From Marsupella aquatica (lineage: Eukaryota > Marchantiophyta): DNA of 64,000 nucleotides. Positions 52,944 to 63,974 of this stretch are shown piece by piece. Location: the NCBI GenBank assembly GCA_973895155.1, contig OZ316893.1:16058001-16122000 (forward strand). The letters run 5' to 3'. Position 1 is the first letter of the stretch. Each line of letters opens with the position of its first letter. The position numbers were made by a program, and so were the translations under genes. The notes under the pieces are model-generated. The model did not search any database and was not told the DNA's origin. It saw only the letters and a list, made by a program, of their open reading frames with translations.

Positions 52944-53078
52944 GTTTGCGAAGGTGCTGCGATGCGCATTTGTTCGCAAACCCCTCGCAAAGTCTATCAT
53001 GGACTTTTTCCATTTCAATTTTCCGATGCCTTTGCGAACAAATGCGCATCGCAAACTCCATCGCAACGCCTTCGCAAA
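52944..53078. repeat. Foldback cluster of TCGCAA motifs
   Basis: Outer arms TTTGCGAAGG (52944-52953) and CCTTCGCAAA (53069-53078) and inner 23-bp arms (52958-52980 and 53031-53053, perfect complements) form a nested inverted repeat. It is made of the same TTGCGA/TCGCAA words as the clusters at 44690 and 51500. It lies downstream of the first tnpA-like exon, possibly in an intron. Confidence 0.8.
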
Positions 53079-53432
53079 AAATGTGGTTCGCAAGTTGCCA
53101 TGCTTATAGGTTTGCAAATTTGAATTTTGAAATTTTTTTGGGGTCGTGTTTAGTAGTTGAGGATTTAGGCGTCACTTGTGGCTATAGGGTATGCTTAAGG
53201 GCAAATTTAACCAATTTTAATTGGTTTTATGCATGGCAGTATCGGAGGTACAAAAGGAAGATATCAAAAAAGCATATTGCGGTGGCGATAGAGCATGGAC
53301 GAAAGTACCTCTTTGCGATGGTAGATGCCGAGTTGGCTACTATAAGTGTCTAAGTGTGAACCATATGATTAGCATGCGAACATTGTGAGTGACCCTTTAT
53401 GTCTTGCGGAAACTAATGATATGTAATGGATG

Positions 53433-53785
53433 CAGGATTCGGATGAGCCTGAGGGGTCGGGTGCTGATGTGAGCAGTAGTGATGACGATGAGGGGGCTAC
53501 TCCTGGTACTAGTGGTGCTCGGGGGGGAGTAGTCGTGAGGTAGGTTCTTCCCACCGTGGTAGTGGTGGTAGTTGTGTGTCATCAGCACACGTTGATGACC
53601 TGGGGGAGGAGGAGGACCCTGAGGATGAGGAGGAGGAGCAGGAGGGGCAGGAGGAGCCAGAGGAGTAGCAGGAGCAGGAGCGCCGACGGCCATCACGCAC
53701 CCGTCACCAACAGGATCCCCGGAAGGATAAGGGCAAGAAGCCAGCCAAGAAGCCAACCAAGAGGAGCCGCAAGAGCCCATTCTAG
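53433..53785 (+). pseudogene. Acidic and basic C-terminal exon, probably of the tnpA-like gene, frameshifted
   Basis: After an acceptor ATGCAG at 53432 the frame reads DSDEPEGSGADVSSSDDDEG. A run of seven G near 53521-53527 shifts the frame by one base. The continuation reads SSREVGSSHRGSGGSCVSS, a Glu/Asp-rich stretch with an in-frame TAG near 53668, then a Lys/Arg-rich end ending RSRKSPF at 53785. An acidic-then-basic tail suits a DNA-binding accessory protein. The Pro-rich minus-strand frame over the same bases is a shadow. Confidence 0.4.
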
Positions 53786-54177
53786 TTATTTTGTAGAGAT
53801 ACATGCATGAGAGTGACTTGTCATGTCGGAGCTTAGGGTAGGAAGAGGCAGCATAGGTTTAGAAGGGCGGACCTAGCATCAGATATTCCCCCCTCTTGTC
53901 CATGTATAGGGTTCTTTGAAGCCCTATCATTTTGTTCATGCTTTTCCATTTTATAAAACAACAATTTTGCCTTCCACATTGGGTCCCAAGGAAAACCCCT
54001 CGCAAATAATGTATTGAATCCTCTGTGATCATAATTTTGTGAACCCTTTAAGAACTCATTCCCATTGCACAATATAAACCCCAAGGCGTCGCACTTTTTG
54101 AGTCAATTAACTTCAGAACTTCAGATCCAAATATGTCAGGTTTTTGTGATACTTCTAGGATCGCACTTTCCTAATCG
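53786..54177. other. No recognisable gene
   Basis: The stretch holds scattered TCGCAC and CTCGCAAA words that may be decayed CACTA subterminal motifs. Confidence 0.35.
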
Positions 54178-54330
54178 CACTAGAAGAAACCGGCCCATTC
54201 TGAGACCCTGCCTTAAGTGACTCTAATGAGACCTTGCAAAATTTGTGACTCCTAGGTTTTGGGTGTCATTATAGTTACAAGTTGTGGACTGAGTTTTGGA
54301 GAATTCTTGGGAAGTCATTTCTATAACTAT
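54178..54330. mobile_element. Possible second CACTA-type left terminus
   Basis: CACTAGAAGAAACCGGCCC starts here and resembles the 44668 terminus (CACTACTACATATTGGCCCC) in the same orientation, with GGCCC at the same place. It is followed by repeated GAGACC and GTGACTC words. No matching right end was found before 64000. Confidence 0.4.
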
Positions 54331-55390
54331 TGGGGAAGTTGCAACTATAACTAAGTTCAGCCAACAAGAATGAAGTTGTATAAGTGACTCCCTCTACAAT
54401 AGAGCGTTATATATGTAAGAGAGCCTTAGGGTTTAACACCACAATCTAACCACATTTGACCCCGCCCAACACATACCATTTAGGATATATCCTAATTTTC
54501 TTAGTTGTCAATGGGACTAAAGGAGATGCCCTCGGGATATTGTGTGAGTACGCAACTCTACAAGGTAAGTAAAGGTCCTTGGTCAATGTCAATGCTAACA
54601 GATCTCAAATATATACTCTACATTAGAGTAGACTGAATTACAACATATGTATGCCACAAGTTTACAAGTGTTACAACATAACAAAATAATCCCAACTAGC
54701 TAGGGTCCCACAATGGCATGCATGTAATATTAATTGGACTCATTTTTGTGTCTAAATGGGTACATTTGAAGTTATCTCCTTGGTTATCTCTAACTCTCAC
54801 ATATGCAAGGGCAGGTTATTTTTACTTATTGCGCGCCATGCCATGCATACATACCGTCATGTACCCCCTCCACACATTGTTCCATCTAGATTCCTTTAAT
54901 TAAAGGTTCAAAATCACCAAGAACTGGGAATGCAGCTGGAACCTCCATGTACTTGGCATGTCTACATGTTATAATTAGACATATCTGATAATGGCACCCC
55001 ACACACTATGCTCATGGAATGAGCATAAGAACTTGTGACAGTCCTTACCTTAATTAATCAAGCAAGGATCTGACGGTCGTAAACTTAATCAAAGGATGAT
55101 CTGACGGTTGAAAACAAATATGGGCACATTAAACCAGGTTTAGGGTTTAATGGATTCCTTCACGCCAACTCCCATTGCGCCTTGGATTCCTTTGGATTTG
55201 CGGACGAGGAGCTGATCGCGCATTCTTTGCGAGGGAAAAAAGGGGGCAGTTTGTCGATCACTAAGGCTGAAGCTGCATTGACAAATTGCAATCCCGACTG
55301 CAATGGGAGTAGTAGGAGGCAAGAAGAGCGAGTTTAGGGTGTTGCATAGACAAAACAGAATGTGAGTCGTAGGCAACATTCAGCCATTGT
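54331..55390. other. No recognisable gene
   Basis: AT-rich sequence with only short ORFs on both strands; none shows a domain. Confidence 0.4.
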
Positions 55391-58300
55391 ATGTGTTTAG
55401 CATTGATCATAGGCACTGTGGGAGGCACTGCAGGAGGCGTTTGCCACTGCGCAAGGCACTGTAGGAGGCACTTGTTCCTTCAAGCTGGGAGAGTCAATTT
55501 GACGTTCAGCTGCAACCTGGGATCGAGAACCAGGAGCTTCTCATTGCGGTTTGGTGTGCATTTGGACTGTTCTTGCAAAGTGGGACTCCAGGCCTGGAGA
55601 CATTGCATTGATCGCCTTTGGATGTACATTGCAGTCCGACTAGGAGGCTTTCAAGTGGAGCTGGGTTGGAAGTGAGTTGAAGATTGAGTTGCCATCACAT
55701 TGCAATAGCGGGGGATTGTTGCTCAGCTTCACATACTGCTACGGATTACTACGCAGCTTCAGTTTGAGCGGCTTGGTGCTGCATCAGCCCATGTAAGGCT
55801 GCAATCCCCTATCTTTGCTATGTGACCTCGCGGCTGCAAGTTTGGTTGACTTCTTTGTGCTGTGAAGCTGTTTTTGACTCAGGTTCCGGCCAAGTTTCAC
55901 CAGCGCAAATTTTTCTAAACATGAGTGTGGGCTACAACTGGTGAGGTGGAAGGGATAAGAAAATGCGCTACCGTCATTGACAACATCTCAACCTTTTACA
56001 GTGAGCGCTATTGACATTCGGCCGGCTGTAAGTGTATTTCAAGCTTGACTTTAACTTGCCATCTGCATGAACCGGCTTGCAATAGATGTTGTAGCTTTTG
56101 CTTAGCTGCATTCACCTCCCAAGATGCCCCGTGACATCCAGGTTTGCACAATGAGATAATAAGGCTGAAATGATAAGGTAGTGATTGCCAATGGATAAAA
56201 AGCTTTATGAGAGTTGCTTCAACGTTCAGCTGCAAACTAGGATTAGGAACCAGGAACTTGTCGCGGCAGTCCAGCTTGTTTACTTGGAGCCGGAGCTGGA
56301 GTCAAGTTTCACATGTTTCTTGTTTAGTGACAGAGTACTTCTGAGAAATGTGACAGCCCCTGTGAGAGCTTTCGGCACCAGTGAGGTAAAGGGTGTTCTT
56401 ACTCATGCAATAGTCACTTTGACCTTCTGAGTTTCAGCAAATTGAGTTTCAAGTGCGGGCACTGAGAGTTGACCTGTTTGAGCTGGGGTCACTGAGAGTT
56501 GAGCTCTTTGAGCTACGGTTACAGAGAGTTGAGCTGTTTGAGATGCGGTCTCATAAGTGAACTAGATCCTCCCCCGTGTAAACGTCTAGCATAGTCACAT
56601 GTCCAAGCTTTGCTTTTGACTCTGAATATATTCACTGTCAACCATTGAAGGAGCTACGTGCATGAATTGTCTACTTATTGGGTTGTTTAGGGATTCAATA
56701 TACAAAAATGACAACTTGAGTAAGGCAGTCTACGGAGGCGCGAAAGAGTCGCGAGGAGTCGAGTTCAGCTACGGCAGTATTCACTTCAGTTGTCTCAATG
56801 TGGTTGGCGTGAGCTGCAGGTGAGCTTAGCTGTGTGCACATTTCATGTAAGTCAGGTGGTCGGTGTTTTAGGCATTGCGGAACTTGATTGACCACCCCAT
56901 GGCTAAGGTTTAAGGTGCGGACTACAACAAATATGTGTTGTTGCTGAAAGTGTTGGTGGTGAGCGACAACTGGTATTGTTTCAGCTAAAGGGAGCACATT
57001 GGAGCTTGTGTATCCATGACCTGCGACCGATTGCGGTTGCCTGCTGTTACAATTGCCGAATCAATCACGCACCCAATCTTGCGGGCAGACACAACTTTGC
57101 GGGAGTGTTGAAGGTTTAGGGTGAGCAACAGCGGAGAGCTCATTGCTTGGTGGCAGGGTTGAAGGTGGATGATCGGGCTGCAAGGCCAACCGGGGACTTG
57201 TTTTGCATTGAGCGATTGCTGCGGATTGCTACGCAGCTTCAGTTAGGGCGGCTTGGTGCTACATCGGCACAGGTAAGGCTGCAATCCCCTATCGACGCGG
57301 ACTCACCTCGTGACTGCAAGTATAGTTGTCTAGGTGATGTATGCATTGCGTGTTTAGGGTCTAGGTGACATCACTGCTAAGCAAAATTTGTGAGCTGCCT
57401 AGGTCCATTGCCGAATGTTGCTTCCTTTAAATTACCTGGTGCCTGCTGTTACAATCGCCTGCTCAATCATGCACCCAATCGCCTGGAGCTCATTTGCCTG
57501 GAGCTTCATCCGTCAGATTCAAACTGTTATTGCTGCTCTGCCCTTTTGCCATGGGTTGCCGGCCTACCGGATGCTATCAACAGATTAAGAACAAGTCATA
57601 TCCTAAGTCCCGGTGTTGCAGTGATGTCCCCGACCCTAAGATGCTTTCCAAACTCATCTTTCTTGTTTCCTGTTGCTGCTGATGTATGTATGTTCTCCCC
57701 TATTTTTGCTTACAGATTGGTCTCTCCACACTTCTTGCTTGACATGATTGTTTTGCTCCTCCCTGTATCAGAACATGCCTTGTGCCCGGCGGTGGGGTGG
57801 GGGGGTGAACAGACGACCTTAAGGTTCACTACATTTCTAGGAACTGTGCATCTTTCAGCTGATTTTAGCCGCAAGTTCCCTTGCTTTCCCCTGTTTTTGC
57901 TAAGATCCCTCCCACTAATCACATGCATCTTTCAGCTGATTTTAGCCGCAAGTTCCCTTGCTTTCCCCTGCTTTTGCTAAGATCCCTCCCCACTAATGAC
58001 ATGCATCCTTTACTTTTCTCGGTGGCCCGTGCGCCTGCCTTCCTACTTTCGTTCTTATGGACTCTCCTTAGGTTTTCATTCACCTGGTTTTGGACTTTTT
58101 GCTCCGGTGGAATCTGTCTTGACAACTTGTGTTTGTTCTAATTGTTAATATCTCAAGAGGGTCGTCAACTAAGCTGAAAGGAGTCAAAGCTAACTACAAG
58201 CTAGCAAAATAATACAGAGAATGCTCCCAAGTCGAGTCAGGAGGAAGTTACTAAAACTAGACCTTCACAACTCTCGAAACTGGAAAGTGAAATTCAGCGT

Positions 58301-58760
58301 GAGACACGTAGCTGAAGGCCACAAGGATAACTATATGGCCACGCTGTCCCCCATTCAAGTCCAAAGTCCTCTTCAGATTGTCTGAACTCCTATTGAATGT
58401 ATTGAATAATTATTTCATCACAGAAATTTTCAGAACAAACACGGAAGCACCAGGGGGCTGAGGATTAGGTATTGAGGCTGAAGACATTGAGGTCATAAAC
58501 TAGGTGTGGTTCGGGTGACAATGTTAGCAACTGATGCTTCTTCAGGGGAACTTCCCATGTGCAGTTTATCCACACATGATTGACTTTGGTTCTTGCTGTT
58601 TTTCTTTTGGTGTACTCTTGAGTTTGGTGTCACTCTATCCTTTCCTGTAGCCTCGAAATAGGAACACACCTGCTTAGTGGTCCCCAATCGCCCAATGATT
58701 TATAATGACTGTGTCTAGGTGATGTATGCATTGCGTGTTCATTCCAGAAGAATGAATATG
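55391..58760. repeat. Region of internal segmental duplications, no certain gene
   Basis: Several sentences of sequence recur at a distance. GTTCAGCTGCAACC.GGGATCGAGAACCAGGAGCTT near 55502 recurs at 56225. TACGCAGCTTCAGTTTGAGCGGCTTGGTGCT at 55753 recurs at 57231, followed both times by GTAAGGCTGCAATCCCCTATC. TGCTGTTACAAT near 57041 and 57442 is followed by CAATCA.GCACCCAATC. GTCTAGGTGATGTATGCATTGCGTGTT at 57329 recurs at 58713. The GTAAGG after the repeated unit looks like a splice donor, so these may be duplicated non-coding exons. Open frames (for example 57390-57980) show no domain. Confidence 0.55.
57849..58003. repeat. 77-bp tandem duplication
   Basis: The sequence starting CATCTTTCAGCTGATTTTAG at 57849 is repeated at 57926 with very few changes, and a partial third start (CATCC) follows. 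Each unit contains CTTTCAG, a possible splice acceptor. Confidence 0.9.
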
Positions 58761-60548
58761 TACACTTTGCACAAACCTGGACAGATTTTGAATGTTATTT
58801 ATCTGAGTTTCTGTTTGTGAGCTCTGACTTGGAGCCTTAACATTTGTGTTTCTGTGGGGCTGAGCAGAGTTTGTTCAGTCTAGAAGCTGCTGTACTGAAG
58901 TGATCAGCCTCCGGCTTGGAGGTGAATCTTCAATTTTTTGTGGATCCGAGTGACTTCTGTCCAACTGAGTTTTGCTTTGTCGGGACGATTGTGTTTGGCT
59001 AAGATGCTAGATTGTGGCTTGTCTTCTTGCTTCCAGCTTGTGTATTTTCAATTAATAGAAGTTGGGAACGAAGTGATAATTGAATTTCCTTATATTAAGC
59101 ATCTTCACCTAGAAACTCAATACATAAACTCCAGGATTCCCTCGGGACATAAAATGAGCCAAATTGTCTCAAAATTGGGAACCTGCACCCGCACTACTCA
59201 AACAATTGTGTTGGGCTTGGTGGCCTTGTAAGTCTTCTTTAGCTTTCGCAATGGAGGTTGAATCTTGCAGTACGTCAAGGGGAACTTGATCTTTGAATCA
59301 TGGAACTGCTTGGTACTTTCTCGCTTGCACAGAGAGACAGGGACTGTCGTAGTCTTCATGATCTGGATGCAAGGGAACCGAACTCTATGACAAGAAGCCA
59401 TCTCATCATACATCTGCTCTGCAGCTCCGTTTCTTGTGGTATCACAATATTCCTTGTACATGTTGTGATAACCTGTACGACTCTGATACGTGGACCCAGA
59501 TACCGAAGTTCTTAATTGTGGTGGGCTTCTTTTTGAAGATCTGGTAGACACATTATTCAGCATTTGCTAACTTCAAAACTAGAAGGGTAACACATTAAAC
59601 AACAGAGAAACTCACAACATCCTCCTTTGGTCCTTTAGAGTCTGTACTTTGATTCTGAAGTTTGACTGAGTTTTTGTTTACTAAAAGAATGTGACTGTGT
59701 AAGAGTTCCGTTTGGCAGTGGATTGGTTGAAGCACTTCATGCTAGTGTGTTGTCCACAGCTCTTCAACCAGCTTTCGTCTTCCTTGTCTTTCACCACTTA
59801 CGATGACATCAATTCAGCTAAGACCATAGAAGGTTCCAAAGCATCTAACTTGTAAAATCGCATTCTGTTACATCAAGGACTAAGGTGTTGGGTGCCAAAG
59901 GAGACAGCACAACAAACACGCTGAAAAGACTTCAGGACTGGGTTCAACAAGGTAGTGAAGGTGCTTAGAGCCATAGTAAGTATGCATTCTGTATCTTTCT
60001 CTATTGATGTGAGCTTGTGCATAATGGGAGTTGTAGTTGGCAAGAGTTCCAAATATGAATAGATCCAGAAGTATGTGATCATGTACTTGCTCTATAAAGT
60101 TCTGAAGATATAAGCATTTTCTGTTAGACCAGGCAACTTGGGAGTTGGTAAGTGTCACCTGCATCTGAGGGGCTACACCGGGGCATCAGTGGAGGTTCAC
60201 TTGCACAACACGACAACCAGTGAATTTTCTCTCTGCTGCAACCTGCAAGGTGAGACTTTCGGTCTTTCTGGATGAAAAAACAGGAGTTTAATATGATTGA
60301 TATACATGTCCGTCGAGAATATGGGTTTATCACCAAGCTCTTTGTCTTAGGAAACTCATAAACTCAGAATCAAATATGTACTATGCACGTTTCATGCTAT
60401 GTGTATACTATGACCTGTAGTTGGAACCAAGACAATGAGTGGGAACTGATTAGTTTAGGTGGTTGCTGTTGGCGAGGCAAGTCGACCTCCTGCTCACCTT
60501 GCTCATCAAAGGACGTGAACAGAGGACATCACAACGAAAGCAACACTT
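58761..60548. other. No recognisable gene
   Basis: Short ORFs on both strands lack domains or repeats of note. The region may be introns or untranslated sequence of the genes downstream. Confidence 0.35.
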
Positions 60549-60998
60549 ATGGTGAGGACCCGCAACGCTGAACATGTGCGACTTGCACGCAAGGCAGAGA
60601 TGTTGCGCCTTGAGTATGTCAGACTTGGGATCCTTCCAGCCCAGTCTGCATGGTACTTTGAGTACCCTGTTGTTTCTAGGAACAACTACAGCCGGCCTCT
60701 ACCTGCTTCAGTACCCTTCCCGACATCCTTGGTATTTGTGTCTCTTGTACATGACCCGCCACAAATTAGGTGCCAAGGGTGTGTACACAGTTGCCAATAT
60801 GACTGTCCTGCCTGTAGGGCTTCTGGCCCAGAATTGGATGACCGTTCTCTTGGATGCCGATTTTTGCACAGAGCACAATGTATCATCTGGAACCACTCGC
60901 CATCCTGCAGTGTGCCTGGTGATGTCACTTGTCCTGCCCTCCCAGACCCCACCACCGGTGACTTTGGTGTCTACACATGTTTGGATCACATGCTCTAG
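60549..60998 (+). CDS. Cys-rich ORF of 149 residues, possibly an exon of the PHD gene
   Basis: From ATG at 60549 the frame starts with a charged helix (NAEHVRLARKAEMLRLEYV), then a Tyr/Pro-rich stretch and a cysteine cluster (RCQGCVHSCQYDCPACRAS), followed by further Cys and His residues to the stop at 60996. The CxxC spacing suggests metal binding, but no family is recognised. An overlapping frame (60574-61041) is open as well and less convincing because its composition is hydrophobic and patternless. It lies 770 bp upstream of the PHD gene on the same strand and could be an upstream gene or exon. Confidence 0.38.
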   Translation: MVRTRNAEHVRLARKAEMLRLEYVRLGILPAQSAWYFEYPVVSRNNYSRPLPASVPFPTSLVFVSLVHDPPQIRCQGCVHSCQYDCPACRASGPELDDRSLGCRFLHRAQCIIWNHSPSCSVPGDVTCPALPDPTTGDFGVYTCLDHML

Positions 60999-61613
60999 AG
61001 GACCACTTGTCACACCGCATGCACAGACCAGATACCATTGACCTATAGCTTAACACTCTGACTTCAACACAGAGGATATTTACTTAAAATTTTGATGTAT
61101 GAGCAATTTTGGGTCCAGGGTTTAGGGTCAACAGTACATAACTTATATCCTATTATGCCTGCACTAAGCAAAATATCCTAATTTAAGAGGCTAGCAAACT
61201 CGCATAAAAGTCTCTATTGAAAGACTGCTTTCATGACTGCTTTAACCTGGTGAACATTGCAACGTTGAATGAATTAATGGGCCATGTGATAATATGCAAA
61301 ATGATTTATGCCTCACTTATTTGTCTCAGCCACTATCATAACCTATTTAGGATGTATAAATTTCAACCCTTATGACACTGCTTCATACCAATCCTCTTCG
61401 AAGAATGCCTGTTTTACATGTCACGACTATTGTATGTGATTCAAATGCATGAAATGTTGTTGCAGATCTCCTTTGGTGAATCATAGCCACAATTAAAATT
61501 GAGGTGTTGGTGGAGAAATTGTATTAGGGGATCAGTTTTGTGTGTGGGCTCAACATACCAAAAGTATGTGTGCTCTGCATCCTTGTGTGGCCATTCCAAT
61601 TCATTGCAGTAGC
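60999..61613. other. No gene seen; probably intergenic or intronic
   Basis: AT-rich sequence with no ORF of interest lies between the Cys-rich ORF and the duplicated acceptor region. Confidence 0.4.
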
Positions 61614-61757
61614 AAATGCCTTTGTACCTTAAATGCTAAATATATTTTACTTTCTGTGCAGTCTGCTAAATTGTAGAGTCTATCTAAATGCCTTTGTACC
61701 TTAAATGCTAAATATATATTACTTTCTGTGCAGTCTGCTAAATTGTAGAGTCTATCT
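61614..61757. repeat. 72-bp tandem duplication containing a splice acceptor, just upstream of the PHD gene
   Basis: Units 61614-61685 and 61686-61757 differ at one base. Each contains TTACTTTCTGTGCAG followed by TCTGCTAAATTG, the form of a plant intron 3' end. A third possible acceptor, GCGCAG at 61761-61766, lies immediately before the ATG at 61769. Confidence 0.9.
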
Positions 61758-61768
61758 CATGCGCAGGC

Positions 61769-62449
61769 ATGGCACGGCCTAAAATTCAAGCCAAAAAGCG
61801 TGTGACAGAGGTGAGAAACACAGGTGTACTTGGGGCAGATGCTACTAACTTCTCTGCAAGTCAGATTTTCCAGAAGGCAGCTCATTGTTGTGCCATTTGT
61901 GACGATGGTGGGGGCCTGGTCATTTGTGAGGGCCCTTGCATGAGGCATTTCCACCTCAACCCGGAGTCTGACCTTGCTGCAGAAAACAACTGTCCAGGGG
62001 TGGGCCTCCCGTCAACACACCAGGGAGACTGGATGTGCACTGATTGTTTGGAGAAGCAGGCTAAGTGTGCACAGTGTGGGAAGTTGGGGTCCTATGAGGG
62101 CTCTGTTGATGCTGCAGCAAATGTTAGGAAATGTCCAGACCATTTTTGTGTGAGATTTTTCTGTTTTGAGTGTTTGCCTGCTCATGCCACAGCTTGCCCA
62201 CTTCATAGGTGCAAGGCATGTGGTGAGCATGATGATGACTACTGGACTGACATAGTCCACTGTGCTAGGTGTCCCACTATGTGGCACTATCATTGCCTGA
62301 AAGATCATCAAGCAGAGGGTTATGCTTGTGACAGAGAAATCTATGATCACTCTGCACATGGTGTTGATCGATGGATATTTTATTGTCATCGCCATGCCAT
62401 TGATCCTACCTCGCGCACTCCTGTGAGAGATCACATATCTTGGCTGTGA
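61769..62449 (+). CDS. EDM2-like tandem PHD-finger protein
   Basis: The frame encodes 226 residues from ATG 61769. After a basic N-terminus an extended Cys/His array fills the protein: CAICDDGGGLVICEGPCMRHFH (about residues 46-67), MCTDC, CAQCGKLGSYEG, CPDHFCVRFFCFEC, CPLHRCKACGEHDDD, HCARCPTMWHYHCL. This is the pattern of the plant EDM2 PHD region, whose members bind modified histone H3 and control silencing of transposons and host genes. EDM2 itself is much longer and has further domains, so this is a short relative, a fragment, or one exon of a longer gene. The Cys and His ligands seem intact, and no frame break is seen. Duplicated splice acceptors lie directly upstream. Confidence 0.75.
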   Translation: MARPKIQAKKRVTEVRNTGVLGADATNFSASQIFQKAAHCCAICDDGGGLVICEGPCMRHFHLNPESDLAAENNCPGVGLPSTHQGDWMCTDCLEKQAKCAQCGKLGSYEGSVDAAANVRKCPDHFCVRFFCFECLPAHATACPLHRCKACGEHDDDYWTDIVHCARCPTMWHYHCLKDHQAEGYACDREIYDHSAHGVDRWIFYCHRHAIDPTSRTPVRDHISWL

Positions 62450-63041
62450 AGCTGAACATTGTACATGCACAGTGCACCTGATGTGGATGTACTATTTTTT
62501 GAGATTGCAGAGATTCCAATTTTGAAAAGGAGTTGGGTAGGCGAGTTTATATAGGCAGCACTTATCTTGTGCTCTGGCGTCAGTGGCTGGGTACATGCCT
62601 ATACAAACTTATCCTTACAAGCCTTCTTGGAAGTATTTAGGCTGAGTGGTCATTTTCATAAACACTTTCATCACACTGCTAAATTAAAACAGGACTTCTA
62701 AGTTGTAAGCGTATAAATTATCAGGCATGCAATTAATCAAATTGCCCTATAAGTTTGTCATTGAATGTATCCTCCTTTACAACAAAATATGTATGTGCCA
62801 TGACAAGTTGGTTGCACTTCATTTCACCACGGATATGGATTTTGTAGTATATATTCAAACAATGTCCTGCATCCGTGCAGGTGCCTAGTACGTATTGTTC
62901 ACATATCCCTTGTACCTATCAAAATCGGACCTGAGCACCAGTGGGCCAGATCAACTCAAAAAGCAGGAATTTTGTTGTCCTTGTATTGTCAGGTGAACCC
63001 ATTCTTCCAAAATTCACTGTCATCACGTAGGGTGTGTGTAC
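62450..63041. other. Gap between the PHD and BRCT genes
   Basis: No coding signal is recognised. A possible acceptor (CATCACGTAG) lies at 63021-63030, 12 bases before the BRCT start, so the stretch could be intronic. Confidence 0.35.
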
Positions 63042-63914
63042 ATGGAGCCTGGTAAACGTAGAAAGTGTGACCACCCAGCAGTGTTTACAGGGGTCAGAGC
63101 GATTTTGGTCCATGGCCAGCATGGGTTGACCAAAGTGCATTGGCCAACTGTACAGAAACGATTCTCTGAGCTCCATGGCACTGTAGTTCAGGACATCACT
63201 CCAGAGACTACACATGTTGTTGCAGGGACATGGCTATCAGTGATAAAGAAGTGGTCATGGTCCTACATGAATTCTGCAATTACTAAGCAAGGCCTAAAAG
63301 TAGTTGAGGCCTCTTGGATCACAGATTCCATAGCACATAAGATTGTACAGGATACTGAGCAATATGAGTTGTGGGAGGATGAAGAAGCTACTGCATCAGC
63401 TTGGGCTGAACAAGAAGTCTGGGAAGCAAAGGCACGGCTTGCTGATCTCCAATATGGACCTGTACTCAACAAAGGACAGAGCTCTACAAGGCTGAAGAGT
63501 ATGTTGGCTGAGGAGACGAAGCAACCAACCCCCATTCTGAAAGGGCTGAGCATGGTATTTGTGGAGGCGGGAATTGGAGAGGTTAAGTGCAAAGTGTACA
63601 AGTCCACAGTGCTTGACCTAGGTGGGACAGTGGAGGAGAATATAACAGAGGACACCACTCATGTCATTACTAAGTCATATCCCAAAGCCTGCCGCAAGTT
63701 TGGGAAGGGAGACATTCGCTTTTATGTCATGTCCCATAATGTGTTTGTGGTTTCATATGCTTGGCTTGTGGAATCAGTAGCAGCTGGGAAGCGTCAAAAC
63801 CCAATGGACTATGATCTTTTTGAGGCCTGGCCACGGAAGGGTCAGGATCCTTACAGAGAGGACTATGAGACAACAAGTGAGGAATGGGTCATTAGCGATT
63901 CTGAATCAGAGTGA
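63042..63914 (+). CDS. Protein with two BRCT-like domains
   Basis: From ATG 63042 the frame encodes 290 residues; an in-frame GTG six bases upstream is not a likely start. BRCT 1 spans about residues 14-100: AILVHGQHGLTKVHW, LHGTVVQDITPETTHVVAG, then GLKVVEASWITDSI with the typical Trp. A charged linker follows. BRCT 2 spans about residues 168-262: GLSMVFVEAGIGEVKC, LGGTVEENITEDTTHVIT, then VFVVSYAWLVESVAAGKR. The tail is acidic (TSEEWVISDSESE). BRCT pairs bind phosphopeptides in DNA repair and checkpoint proteins in the nucleus. It could be a complete small protein or the last exon of a larger one. A polyadenylation signal follows within 60 bases of the stop. Confidence 0.75.
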   Translation: MEPGKRRKCDHPAVFTGVRAILVHGQHGLTKVHWPTVQKRFSELHGTVVQDITPETTHVVAGTWLSVIKKWSWSYMNSAITKQGLKVVEASWITDSIAHKIVQDTEQYELWEDEEATASAWAEQEVWEAKARLADLQYGPVLNKGQSSTRLKSMLAEETKQPTPILKGLSMVFVEAGIGEVKCKVYKSTVLDLGGTVEENITEDTTHVITKSYPKACRKFGKGDIRFYVMSHNVFVVSYAWLVESVAAGKRQNPMDYDLFEAWPRKGQDPYREDYETTSEEWVISDSESE

Positions 63915-63968
63915 GGAGTAGTAGCATCAGTTTGGACACAAGTTTTTTTGTATAAATCAGATCATTGA

Positions 63969-63974
63969 AATAAA
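63969..63974 (+). terminator. Polyadenylation signal of the BRCT gene
   Basis: AATAAA lies 55 bases after the BRCT stop codon, a usual distance for a plant 3' end. Confidence 0.5.

Noticed and set aside
52923-53117. Short minus-strand ORF across the foldback
   Set aside because: It covers the TCGCAA inverted repeat and has no other support.
53397-53804. Pro-rich minus-strand ORF opposite the acidic exon
   Set aside because: Composition is explained by reverse reading of Glu/Asp repeats; the plus strand has an acceptor and an acidic/basic tail consistent with a gene end.
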